Part shown: piece by piece, positions 15,401 to 22,066 of the stretch
How the letters are laid out: each line of letters begins with the position of its first letter
Position numbering within the stretch: the stretch's first letter is position 1
DNA from: Fontivivens sp964399735
GTDB taxonomy: Bacteria; Zhuqueibacterota; Zhuqueibacteria; Residuimicrobiales; Krinioviventaceae
Reading direction: 5' to 3'
Assembly: GCA_964399735.1 (NCBI GenBank)
Contig: CAYNSO010000044.1
Span: 1-26,949, forward strand
Length of the DNA: 26,949 nt
Notes under the pieces: model-generated
Told to the model about the DNA's origin: nothing
Databases searched by the model: none
The model's input: the letters and a program-made list of their open reading frames with translations, nothing else
Translations under genes and position numbers: made by a program

Positions 15401-15529
15401 GGTGGGGAATTCATCACGCGGCATTTGCACCAGGGCAAGAATCCCGGCCAGAATTAATAAACCGGTGATAATAAACAGCACCTGTTTATAGCGAAGCAGT
15501 GTTTCCAGTAATGTAGATTGCTTTTTCAT
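12440..15529 (-). CDS. RND-family efflux pump permease (AcrB/MexB superfamily)
   Basis: A 1029-residue inner-membrane RND transporter, full length for the HAE/HME group, with two duplicated halves. TM1 is at about residues 16-35, a large periplasmic porter domain follows to about 335, and TM2-TM6 cover 340-500. The proton-relay segment in TM4 reads LVLGMVVDNAIVIIDNY, with D405 but Asn at 406, where AcrB has DD. The second half starts near KPTVVLLGLVSFIIGLVIL and ends with the TM10-12 region (FIGLIGLMGIVVRNGIIYIS, then RRMRPIFLTAAAAAVGVIPM). Substrates are probably hydrophobic compounds rather than metals, but this is not decidable. It lies 20 bases after the adaptor gene and overlaps the channel gene by 4. 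Confidence 0.93.
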   Translation of the reverse strand: MKKQSTLLETLLRYKQVLFIITGLLILAGILALVQMPRDEFPTFEIRQGIIVGIYPGASSLQVEEQLTTKVEQYLFQYNSVDRSKTRSISKENVMVIYVEVTEKEKDPNAFWAKLQHGLNDLKKQLPSGVLSLTADNDFGNTSALLLAVQSETRTYKEMEEYIKKFEAQVRKIPSVSKVKRYGLLQEQVNVYIDDAKLTHYGIKPLVVMAALKPQSAVGYAGEIDDGNRVYPIHIPLSYQTEEDVANQIVFSDPLGNIIRVKDVARIVREYEEPESFVRVNGKKCLIVSLEMQTGNNIVHFGKDVSKVIDAFAQTLPADVKIETISNIPDAVSKAIANFMKEFAIAIIAVILVTVILLPRRVALVAASAIPISILITLAFMWVTGWDLQTVSLAALILVLGMVVDNAIVIIDNYVEKLDKGISPHDAASQSVSDLFGSVLSATLILIACFWPIIFFMKGTAGDFVRSLPYVTSFALFTSLFTSAVLVPLLSYMFIKTGIINDEHKSKKAIFLDNVQKYYNNLLDKTFKHKPTVVLLGLVSFIIGLVILGISPQQSFPKIERNQFAVEVHLPLGSSLQQTDAVMKDLEELLQKDPRVKTVASFIGTSSPRFHTIYAPNFPAKSYGQLVVLTKSNKATIEILDEYSVKYANRYPNANVKWKQLEFAVSPSPIEIRLAGDDLQTLKQTANQVMDVARRENGVTWVRTDFKQPQQTVDLEIKKDQASRLGYSNTLLGYSLMIGSKGFPVATIWEGDYPVDVQLKVDKKIKTSIDDIKNQYVTSPYLVASVPVRQIADLKPGWTEGEIIHRNGIRTITVQADVRRDAIPSTVFQKLRPKIESLQLPAGVNLYYGGDYQDTVEYITPFYYSMLISIVIIFIILMFQFKSIKTTLLIMLTMPLCIFGASLGIFITGYPFGVTAFIGLIGLMGIVVRNGIIYISYAEELRHEHGHSLEEAAISAAQRRMRPIFLTAAAAAVGVIPMIASGSLLWGPLGAVICFGLIFALILSLLLMPVLYYIFHRKDFNKIEASELV

Positions 15530-15549
15530 GGTATTTATTTCTCCAGGCG

Positions 15550-16590
15550 CTAGTTATTGATTATTTTTACCGGTGCGTTGTCAACCAGTTTATGCTGACC
15601 CGAAGTAACAACCAGTTCATTCGCTTCAAGCCCGGCAGTAATTTCTATGCCGCTGTTAAGCAGGACGCCGGTTTTTACCGGTTTTCTGGCTGCTTTTGCC
15701 GTAACGGCATCCACTGTATAAACAAAGTTGTTGCCGGTTTCATCGACCAGTACTGCATGAGTTGGAACCTGCAAACCCTGATGAACTCTTTTGCTTTCCA
15801 GCGATACTTTGCAGATCATGCCGGGTTTTATTTCCCAATTATTGTTGACAATATTGATTTTTATTTTATATGTATGCGCCAGCGGGTCTGCTATAACCCC
15901 GATTTCCTGAACTGTTCCGGTAAACTCGCGATTTCCCAGGGCGCCGATGGTGATAATTGCCTTGTCGCCTGTTTTTACAGACGAAATTTCACCTTCCGGG
16001 ACAGCGACTTTGGCAAATACATGCGAGATTTTAACAAGGGTAATGGAAGTTACATTCGGCATGGCGATCATGCCCGGATTAATAGAGCGTTTACCGACAA
16101 CCGCGTCGGTGGTGGCATATAAATTACAATCTTGCAGGGTTTTGCGGGCAATAGCCGCTGCTGCCCGGGCTTGCATTAAACCGGTTTCTACTTCAACATA
16201 CTTGACTTCCGCCAGGTTACCGTTTTTATACATCGGCGTTAACCGGTTGTACGCATCTTTTGCTTGCTGCTCAAGAGCATACGACATTTCATAAGCGCTT
16301 TTAAATGTAGTGGTATCCATACGGGCGAGAAGCTGACCCTTTTTAACTGCCTGCCCTTCAGCGACCAGCACCTCGGCAACTGTACCCACCGAAGCAAAAC
16401 TGAGAGGAATCGTTTCCGACTCTTCGATTGTGCCGCTATAGGCTGAATATTCAAGCGCTTGTACAGGAACAGCCTGCTGTACCAATACTGGCGCCGGTTC
16501 AGAGATTAAAGTTTCAGTTGCTTTGTTGCACCCTGTTATTATAACCAGCGCTGCCATCAGGCTGCTTGAAATTGCATAAAACTTGTTCAT
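15550..16590 (-). CDS. Periplasmic adaptor (membrane fusion lipoprotein) of the RND pump
   Basis: A 346-residue HlyD/AcrA-type adaptor. A lipoprotein signal ends at Cys21 (ALVIITGCNK), so it is anchored to the inner membrane. The biotinyl-lipoyl half-motif SVGTVAEVLVAEGQAVKKGQ is at residues 67-86, followed by a short helical hairpin (AYEMSYALEQQAKDAYNRL to about 150) and then the second lipoyl half (LYATTDAVVGKRSINPGMIA). Beta-barrel and membrane-proximal domains follow. The short hairpin is typical of adaptors that dock on TolC channels having longer helices. AAGGAG lies 5 bases before the ATG. It is the first structural gene after the regulator, separated from it by 60 bases that hold a candidate operator. 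Confidence 0.92.
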   Translation of the reverse strand: MNKFYAISSSLMAALVIITGCNKATETLISEPAPVLVQQAVPVQALEYSAYSGTIEESETIPLSFASVGTVAEVLVAEGQAVKKGQLLARMDTTTFKSAYEMSYALEQQAKDAYNRLTPMYKNGNLAEVKYVEVETGLMQARAAAAIARKTLQDCNLYATTDAVVGKRSINPGMIAMPNVTSITLVKISHVFAKVAVPEGEISSVKTGDKAIITIGALGNREFTGTVQEIGVIADPLAHTYKIKINIVNNNWEIKPGMICKVSLESKRVHQGLQVPTHAVLVDETGNNFVYTVDAVTAKAARKPVKTGVLLNSGIEITAGLEANELVVTSGQHKLVDNAPVKIINN

Positions 16591-16610
16591 TGTTGCTCCT
16601 TGTATTTTTA

Positions 16611-16631
16611 GACCAAATTAGTTTTTTAGTC
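16611..16631 (-). promoter_or_regulatory. Candidate TetR operator upstream of the efflux genes
   Basis: Inverted repeat GACCAAA (16611-16617) and TTTAGTC (16625-16631), 7-base spacer, in the 60 bases between the regulator gene and the adaptor gene. The word TTCGACTA next to it (minus strand, 16635-16628) recurs upstream of the regulator start on the plus strand (17266-17273). Role inferred from position and symmetry. Confidence 0.45.
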
Positions 16632-16650
16632 GAATTGGCTATAAAAAAAT

Positions 16651-17235
16651 TTAAATTCCATTGGTAATTAATTTTACAGCAATATCTATTTGTTTGGGAT
16701 CATCATTTTCCAGCATCAGGTATAGTTCCAACGCATGGATAATTCCAACTGTAGCTTTTACCGCGGTTTCCAGTTCCTCCTCATCAATAAAATGAAATTC
16801 TTTGCTTAAAAAGCCATCATTCAAGACTTTTCTAACAAATGCTTCTTCTCTTTCCTGGATCGTATCTCTTATTTTTTCAAGATATTCCTGGCTCATTCTG
16901 ATTTCGCCGCGAACAACGTTAAAAAGCAGCGCATAGTTTTTCATCTCATAAAGACAGGTAACGATATACTTTTTTAATTTTTCTTTGGCAGCAGGCATTT
17001 GATTGGCAATTTCCTGTGCACGGGATAAAACTTGATTCAGTTTGATTTTGATCGTTGCATCAAAAATTTCATCCTTGCTTTTGTAATAGTAATATAATGT
17101 GCTCTTGCCTTTACCGGCTTCACGGGCAATATCTTCCATAGTGGTTTTATTTAAACCCCATTTTTGAAAGACCCGTTCGGCTGCCTGGAGGATGGCTGTC
17201 CGTACCTGTTCATCTTTTTCTTTAATTTCTTCCAT
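16651..17235 (-). CDS. TetR/AcrR-family repressor of the efflux operon
   Basis: A 194-residue TetR-family regulator. The N-terminal helix-turn-helix is clear: RTAILQAAERVFQKWGLNKT, TTMEDIAREAGKGKSTLYYY, YKSKDEIFDA (residues about 12-60). The ligand-binding half is all helical and poorly conserved, as usual. The start at 17235 is preferred to the longest frame (17319) because the domain begins right after it and the extra 28 codons cover a likely operator region; the binding site (AAGAATGCAAG) is weak. It is encoded just upstream of, and in the same direction as, the adaptor-pump-channel genes, the usual place for a local repressor that releases DNA when a pump substrate binds. Confidence 0.88.
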   Translation of the reverse strand: MEEIKEKDEQVRTAILQAAERVFQKWGLNKTTMEDIAREAGKGKSTLYYYYKSKDEIFDATIKIKLNQVLSRAQEIANQMPAAKEKLKKYIVTCLYEMKNYALLFNVVRGEIRMSQEYLEKIRDTIQEREEAFVRKVLNDGFLSKEFHFIDEEELETAVKATVGIIHALELYLMLENDDPKQIDIAVKLITNGI

Positions 17236-17367
17236 CTTGCATTCTTTATTATTGTTACTGTTCTTTTCGACTAGAATCGTTTTACGTTCTAATTTACAAT
17301 ATGTTTCAAAAAAAAGCAAGGCTTTTTATTTTTATTACAACTTTGGATCGCAAGGAAAAATTTATTC

Positions 17368-17803
17368 GTTCTATGTGGTTTTTAATGGATAATTTTACCG
17401 TTTGCCCGCTTGTTCAAGTATGAAAGGTTAAAAAGAACTCGAATTGCATTTACAGACATTATAAACAAAAAAGACATAGAACAAAATACTCTTTTCCCCT
17501 CTGTGTGCTCGGAGCTCTGCAGTTTCATTTTTATATTTTATCGCAGAGGTCGCAAAGAACGCAGAGAAAAAACATTTAAGCAATTGTTATTATAGCTCTT
17601 ATTGATAGTTATTTGTTTTTGATAAATTGATGATTTACAACTGGTTTGTATGGATGATAGCCCAATTTTTCTTTGGCAAATGTTCAAATGCAATGAATCC
17701 GCGTCAACAGAGATTAGCATTGACCAAGTCTTTTAAAACTGTTTGATTGTATTCATGTTCTAAAAAATAATAAAAGAATTACCCACTATAAACAACATAG
17801 AAC
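17368..17803. mobile_element. MITE-like element, family 2, copy 2 (full length)
   Basis: The left end 17368-17399 (GTTCTATGTGG...ATGGATAATTTT) and the right end 17775-17803 (AATTACCCACTATAAAC, ATAGAAC) are inverted repeats of about 30 bases. The inside carries CGCAGAGGTCGCAAAGAACG (from 17542) and TGTATTCATGTTC. It is about 436 bases with no credible gene. It fills most of the gap between the TetR gene and the sigma operon; the rest (17804-18034) holds nothing I recognise apart from TTTTCAGGGGATTCCG at 18014-18029, which recurs inverted at 3923-3938. Confidence 0.72.
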
Positions 17804-18034
17804 CAATTTATTTTTGTCACCCGAAAGGTCAATATATTCGGTAATAATATGTATAGCAGAAAATATCTTTGTGGTTCCTTGCGGCCTGGGTAAAGTCTCT
17901 CGTTTCAAAAATTTAGTTTTCAGGGGTACGCCGCAAACCAGGTTTTGATAAAGCGCCCAGCGTTGCCCTGACAATATCTTTGGTTTAGCAGTTATTAGAA
18001 AAGGAGACGCGGTTTTTCAGGGGATTCCGGTTCC

Positions 18035-18076
18035 ATTACCCGCACCGGGCTATAAAACCCGGTGCAAACGGGTAAT
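18035..18076 (-). terminator. Double stem-loop after the sigma operon
   Basis: Outer stem ATTACCCG (18035-18042) / CGGGTAAT (18069-18076) encloses inner stem CACCGGG (18043-18049) / CCCGGTG (18058-18064). It starts 24 bases past the stop of the membrane-protein gene. It has no T-run after it on the minus strand, so the terminator role is tentative. Confidence 0.45.
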
Positions 18077-18100
18077 TAAAAAGCAAAAAAATATCTGGTT

Positions 18101-18433
18101 TTAACTTTGGCCGACCTTTTCTGCTTCAGAGGTTTCCGGCTTAAATTCCGGGGGGATATGTGTAATGATCTTTTTCTTTAAATGACTATTGTGCGAATAG
18201 GGTTTATGGTGTGGAAATGATTTGAACAGAATATGTGACAACACCACCAGCCCCCATGCCTGCCAGAAGGTGATGGTTGTTAAACCAAAAATTGGCGGCA
18301 TCAGCCAGTTCCACAACCATTTTACCAAAATACCAAACAGCAGCGCCATGACCATAGCAAAAACAAACCCGCCGATAACCATTCCAATTATTGCTAAAAC
18401 ATTCCGGGGTTTGTGATTAATAATATTTTTCAT
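18101..18433 (-). CDS. Small two-helix membrane protein paired with the sigma factor
   Basis: A 110-residue protein with two predicted membrane helices: AIIGMVIGGFVFAMVMALLF (residues about 14-33) and TFWQAWGLVVLSHILF (about 56-71). The segment GILVKWLWNWLMPPIFGLTT between them is distinctive, and I recall it in short proteins encoded beside ECF sigma factors in Bacteroidota and relatives. The tail is polar with many His and Lys (PHHKPYSHNSHLKKK) and probably cytoplasmic. GAGG precedes the ATG at 18433, inside the last codons or spacer of the sigma gene (14-base gap), so the two are coexpressed. It could act as an unconventional anti-sigma or sensor, but no zinc-binding anti-sigma motif is visible. 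Confidence 0.72.
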   Translation of the reverse strand: MKNIINHKPRNVLAIIGMVIGGFVFAMVMALLFGILVKWLWNWLMPPIFGLTTITFWQAWGLVVLSHILFKSFPHHKPYSHNSHLKKKIITHIPPEFKPETSEAEKVGQS

Positions 18434-18447
18434 GTTTTACCTCTTGG

Positions 18448-18984
18448 TTAATATCCGGGAAATTTTTTAATTTGTTTACGAAGAAAAGCTATTGCATACC
18501 GTTTCCGGGCAATAAGAGTGTTTATCGGCTCGCCTGTTTCTTCCTCCATTTGGCGGAATGTTTTATCATTGAGGACTTGCTCAATAAAAACGAATTTTTG
18601 CTTTTCCGGTAGTTGCTCAATGCCCTGCATCAGATGTTCAACAAGCAGTTCCTGATCGACCTGCATGGCAGTATCGGATAATTCTTCTGTTAGCAAATCC
18701 CGCAGACTCAGATCGGCGTCGTTGCCGGCGTCGAGGGATATGGTTTGCAGGCGTTTGCGGCGATACCAGTCAATAATTTTATGTTGAACCACGGTATACA
18801 GCCAGCCGGTAATATTATCAATTGAATCCAAAATGTTAACATTACCAAGCAGTTGCAAATAGACGTCCTGCAGCAAATCTTCGGCATCATCAATCGAATT
18901 GATCCTCGACCGGATAAATGCCGAGAGCCGCCGGTGTTCTGTGATAAACAGTTCTTTTATTCTGTTAGAGTGTTCTTTTGTCAT
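18448..18984 (-). CDS. ECF-type RNA polymerase sigma factor
   Basis: A 178-residue sigma-70 family protein with only regions 2 and 4, as in ECF sigmas. Region 2 is at residues about 10-80 (HRRLSAFIRSRINSIDDAED, LLQDVYLQLLGN, then NITGWLYTVVQHKIIDWYRRKR). Region 4 is at about 125-175 (IEQLPEKQKFVFIEQVLNDK, TFRQMEEETGEPINTLIARK). It lacks a C-terminal extension. The partner gene downstream encodes a small membrane protein, a common pairing for sigmas that answer an envelope signal. No clear ribosome binding site is visible before the ATG at 18984; TTACGTCATTATA upstream may be part of its promoter. The regulon is unknown. Confidence 0.88.
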   Translation of the reverse strand: MTKEHSNRIKELFITEHRRLSAFIRSRINSIDDAEDLLQDVYLQLLGNVNILDSIDNITGWLYTVVQHKIIDWYRRKRLQTISLDAGNDADLSLRDLLTEELSDTAMQVDQELLVEHLMQGIEQLPEKQKFVFIEQVLNDKTFRQMEEETGEPINTLIARKRYAIAFLRKQIKKFPGY

Positions 18985-19373
18985 TTCATTTATAATGACG
19001 TAACGAGGTGAAAAATATTGTATAATTTTTTGGGGTTTTTTAATCTACGAGAAAAATTTTTTAAATGCAAACGGGATGGTAAATTGAGAATGATGTATAG
19101 TGAAAAAAAATGAATGGCGTAATGATTAAAGATAACGGTAATTTTTTATCTGGATTTGCATATAATGGTAAATCTATAAAAACACTTGTTGAATGTTTGT
19201 ATATTGTTTGCATTAAAAAAACCGGTCTGTCTGCGCCGGGTTGTGTAGCCTGCGAACCGGATAAAGAGCTTTTACATCAGCTGTTTGCCCGGTTTTTTAT
19301 TGAAAATACAACATATTGCATTAACTATTTTTAATCGAATCATGTTTCATAATCCGGTTTGTTGTTCATTCTG

Positions 19374-19756
19374 CAGGACAATCTGTCCTGTCTATTATGC
19401 GTTTTGGGACGGATTTCCGTATATGGCATATCTTTGACCCATGCCGAGCTGTGGATGTTTCGGGTAAGCTTGGAATCCCAGAATAGAGCAAGTCTATAAA
19501 AAAGAGCGGCTCGCCCTGAGGATGTTCCTCAGGGCGTAGAATAAGCGGGGTATCTACCCCGAAAACCAAGCAAATGAAAAGTTCTGAAAGAACATGAAGC
19601 ATTACCATATTGAAAAAGATTCAGATGTTTATTTTTTATTGGTGCAATTGTGTTCAGATAGTTACATCTTGGATTATCGCCGGACAGCATGTCCGGCTGT
19701 AATGTGCGGCATGGGGAACATCTCCGCCTGTGGCGGATCTTCGACCCATGCCGAGC
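19374..19756. repeat. Cluster of short perfect palindromes (REP/BIME-like)
   Basis: Successive hairpins: CAGGACA-atc-TGTCCTG (about 19374-19390), CGCCCTGAGG-atgtt-CCTCAGGGCG (19512-19536), CGGGGTA-tc-TACCCCG (19546-19561), GCCGGAC-agcat-GTCCGGC (19679-19697), and TCCGCC-tgt-GGCGGA nested between GGCATGGG and CCCATGCC (about 19708-19751). GACCCATGCCGAGCTG occurs at about 19436 and again at about 19742. No ORF explains them. Related hairpins are at 21284-21296 and 22002-22054. Confidence 0.65.
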
Positions 19757-19762
19757 TGCGGA

Positions 19763-19797
19763 ATTAGCCACGGATTAAACACGGATGAAAACCGGCG
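19763..19797. repeat. CACGGATT dispersed repeat, copy 1
   Basis: ATTAGCCACGGATTAAACAC followed by GGATGAAAACCGGCG. The same text recurs at 21193-21237 with one extra 10-base CACGGATTGA-type unit, so the repeat contains iterated CACGGATT words. Confidence 0.65.
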
Positions 19798-20176
19798 TGC
19801 AGGGACGATTTTTGGCAGGGCATCACAATATTGGACGCAAAAAGGTGGAATTTGCTGATGACCAGCTTTGTTTCTCTCTTTAATAAAAGACAGGTCTTTT
19901 TATAGCTCTGATTTTTCTATTTGTGTTCATTTCTGAAATATTGGGAAAATTCTTTATTTGATCAGGTATGCAAATTTTGCGCACTTGCGAATTATTTGCA
20001 GAGTGTAATGGTTAGGTATTTTTCTTTCTACGCAATTAAGTGTATAATTATTAATGAAATACATGATCTTTGTTCTATTAATTAATTGTAAATCGGGATT
20101 TATGATACAAGTTTGTATAACAGTAGTAAAATAAGAAAGCAGTTCACCAATCATTTTAACTGAAAGGGACAATGCT

Positions 20177-21139
20177 ATGAAGAAAATTACCATTATTTTT
20201 GTTGTATTTGTGATGATTCTCCCGGCGGCATTATTTGCCGCAAGTGAACCGATTAAGGATTTAAGCCTTGGCAACAAGTGGTATTATAATGTGATATGGT
20301 CTATAAAGGGAACAGGGGGCGAATGTTTCGATATTATTGAAACAGTAGTTGGAGATACGTTAATTGATAGTATGACTTTTAAAAAAATTGAATCCCGAAT
20401 GACTAGAGCATATAATCCGGAAAACGGCGCATTTTCCCCTGTCAATTCTGTTTCTTATTTTTATGAAAAAGCAGATTCGAATTCAGTTGAAACAGCTTAT
20501 ACCTGGAATAAAATGTTTGTTAAATATCCATTTTACAATTTTGAGTGGAATACCGGGGATTATAACAAATTTGAAGCATCATATTCTCCAATACAAATTT
20601 GGGTCAAGGACAAAGGTTATACCACATTTGCCGGTCAGCAGTATCAATATATCAAAATTTTGGCTTATGAATATCGATTATATCCGAATGATAATACATA
20701 TACGATAATAGATAAAATTGGCGTCCTTTGTCTTAATTCCGAGCATGTTAATGACAATTATTATTCAAAAACTTTAACCGGCGCAGTGATCGATGGCGTT
20801 ATGTATGGCGATACGACCTCAACTCTTGCCGTCAAGGAAGAACAGCCCCATATACCCGCATGTATGGTTATACTTGGCAATTACCCCAATCCCTTCAACA
20901 TGGCGACCAGCATCGAGTTTACGCTGCCGGTCAAGTCCGGTATTGTGTTGACAATATACAATAGCCTCGGCCAGGAAGTGAAAAGGTTTGTGGAAGAGTA
21001 TGCCGAGCCCGGAACGAAAACTTTATTATGGGACGGTTGCGATGAGTACGGCAACCCGATGACATCGGGTATTTATATTTACAATTTGCAACTGGACAAT
21101 GGACAGATAATAAGCAACAAGATGCTATTGTTGAAATAG
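20177..21139 (+). CDS. Secreted protein with type IX-type C-terminal sorting tail
   Basis: A 320-residue exported protein. The signal peptide is residues 1-21 (KKITIIFVVFVMILPAALFAA). The middle (about 22-225) is a beta-rich domain with many Tyr and Trp (KWYYNVIWSIKGTGGECFD, QIWVKDKGYTTFAGQQYQYI) that I do not recognise. The last 88 residues (233-320) are a sorting/FlgD-like Ig domain: LGNYPNPFN, IEFTLPVKSGIVLTIYN, LGQEVK, LLWDGCDEYGNPMTSGIYIY, ending SNKMLLLK. In FCB bacteria such tails direct export by the type IX system and surface attachment. GGG of AAAGGGAC lies 8 bases before the ATG at 20177. It is isolated, with repeat-filled gaps on both sides. Confidence 0.85.
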   Translation: MKKITIIFVVFVMILPAALFAASEPIKDLSLGNKWYYNVIWSIKGTGGECFDIIETVVGDTLIDSMTFKKIESRMTRAYNPENGAFSPVNSVSYFYEKADSNSVETAYTWNKMFVKYPFYNFEWNTGDYNKFEASYSPIQIWVKDKGYTTFAGQQYQYIKILAYEYRLYPNDNTYTIIDKIGVLCLNSEHVNDNYYSKTLTGAVIDGVMYGDTTSTLAVKEEQPHIPACMVILGNYPNPFNMATSIEFTLPVKSGIVLTIYNSLGQEVKRFVEEYAEPGTKTLLWDGCDEYGNPMTSGIYIYNLQLDNGQIISNKMLLLK

Positions 21140-21192
21140 GTTTGTTATTCATTTGCCTTATTGTTAGTAAAATTTATTAACAGGGAAAAGAT

Positions 21193-21330
21193 ATTAGCCA
21201 CGGATTGACACGGATTAAACACGGATGAAAACCGGCGCGGGGGGAGGAATTTCGTAGCCTGTCCCCCAAAAAAGCCGGACAATATGTCCTGTTTTATTAT
21301 GCGTCCTGGAACGGATCAGGCTGTCCGAGA
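21193..21330. repeat. CACGGATT dispersed repeat, copy 2, with adjoining palindrome
   Basis: CACGGATT-type words occur three times in succession (about 21199-21226), then GAAAACCGGCG as in copy 1. Further on, GGACA-ata-TGTCC (about 21284-21296) and ATTATGCGTCCTGGAACGGA parallel CAGGACA...TGTCCTG and ATTATGCGTTTTGGGACGGA of the 19374-19415 segment. The two regions therefore share a composite repeat in shuffled order. Confidence 0.6.
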
Positions 21331-21462
21331 ACTAGCAATTCTCCCTCCCAAGTTGGACTTTAGAGGGAACTATTGAGTGAAGTTGCGCTTCTTAATCAAT
21401 TAAAAATAAAAAGTTTAAAGCACATTCCCGTTTCTCTCCAAGCCCAGCTTGGAACCCAATTT

Positions 21463-21653
21463 CCGGCGCTGTATTAAAAGGTATAGAAAGGGAAAGTGTA
21501 GTACACCTGCGAAATTTTTTCGCTATAAACTTTCAATCTATACATTGGAATATTGCTTTGTTTTTATGGAATTTGCGGTAAGGTGTGCTACACTTTCCCC
21601 GGCAATCATTTCCTGGAAAACCACAACAATATAGGCTTTTGATACAGCCCCGG
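21463..21653. mobile_element. MITE-like element, family 1, copy D
   Basis: Terminal inverted repeats CCGGCGCTGTATTAAAAGG (from 21463) and CTTTTGATACAGCCCCGG (ending 21653). The inside differs from the other copies. It holds its own inverted repeat, GGGAAAGTGTAGTACACCT (about 21490-21508) against AGGTGTGCTACACTTTCCC (about 21581-21599), so the whole unit can fold into nested hairpins. No coding capacity. Confidence 0.75.
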
Positions 21654-21911
21654 AAGAACTGCTAGTTCTCATACAAACTGGGATTTCCAAAGCGAGTAAA
21701 CAAAGCAAAATTCCTCGTCGCTTCGCTCCTCGGAATGACATACCGGATGGTGTTGCAAATCAACGATCAATCCCTTTTGATACACCCCCGGAAGAACTGC
21801 TAGTTCTCATACAAACTGGGTTTTCCAAAGCGAGTAAACAAAGCAAGATTCCTCGTCGCTTCGCTCCTCGGAATGACATACCCGATGGTGTTGCAAATCA
21901 AACAGATTGTA
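21636..21911. repeat. Two tandem 138-base units derived from a family 1 element
   Basis: Unit 1 (21636-21773) and unit 2 (21774-21911) are nearly identical over most of their length. Each starts CTTTTGATACA(G/C)CCCCGG, passes GAAGAACTGCTAGTTCTC, TCCAAAGCGAGTAAACAAAG and the family arm CCTCGTCGCTTCGCTCCTCG, and then GATGGTGTTGCAAATCAA. A third, decayed right end (TTTTTATATAGCCCCG) ends near 21946. With copy D and 21140-21462, this fills the 927-base gap between the secreted protein and leuD. Confidence 0.8.
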
Positions 21912-22001
21912 CGTGCAATTTTTATTTGCCTTTTTATATAGCCCCGTAGAAAAATGAGATCTTTAGACAGCATGTGATTCCCAGGGTGAGCTTAAGTTTT
22001 C

Positions 22002-22054
22002 GCGGGTTGGAAACCCGCCAGTATTGCCCGTCCGGGGTTGTGAAACCCCGGACG
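22002..22054 (-). terminator. Two perfect stem-loops after leuD
   Basis: CGTCCGGGGTT-gtga-AACCCCGGACG (22029-22054, 11-base stem) and GCGGGTT-gga-AACCCGC (22002-22018), 12-65 bases past the leuD stop. The stems are strong but no T-run follows, so they may be REP-like 3'-end structures that stabilise or end the mRNA. Confidence 0.5.
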
Positions 22055-22066
22055 ACCATTATCATA

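Larger units (their letters stand above)
18985..20176. other. Gene-free region rich in palindromes
   Basis: Nearly 1.2 kb without a supportable gene. Contents: the sigma gene's upstream region; separated arms AAAAAACCGG (about 19218-19227) and CCGGTTTTTT (about 19291-19300); a cluster of perfect hairpins between 19374 and 19756; a CACGGATT repeat at 19763-19797; and the palindrome ATACAA-GT-TTGTAT (20105-20118), 60 bases before the next gene and perhaps an operator. The 74-codon open frame at 19110-19334 crosses the separated arms and has no family look or ribosome binding site. Confidence 0.6.

Noticed and set aside
19110..19334. 74-codon plus-strand frame
   Set aside because: No ribosome binding site or family resemblance, and it crosses an inverted repeat ending in a T-run; more likely non-coding.
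21636..21911. Possible CRISPR array
   Set aside because: The units are 138 bases long, only two are well kept, and there are no short repeats with unique spacers and no cas genes; it is a tandem duplication.
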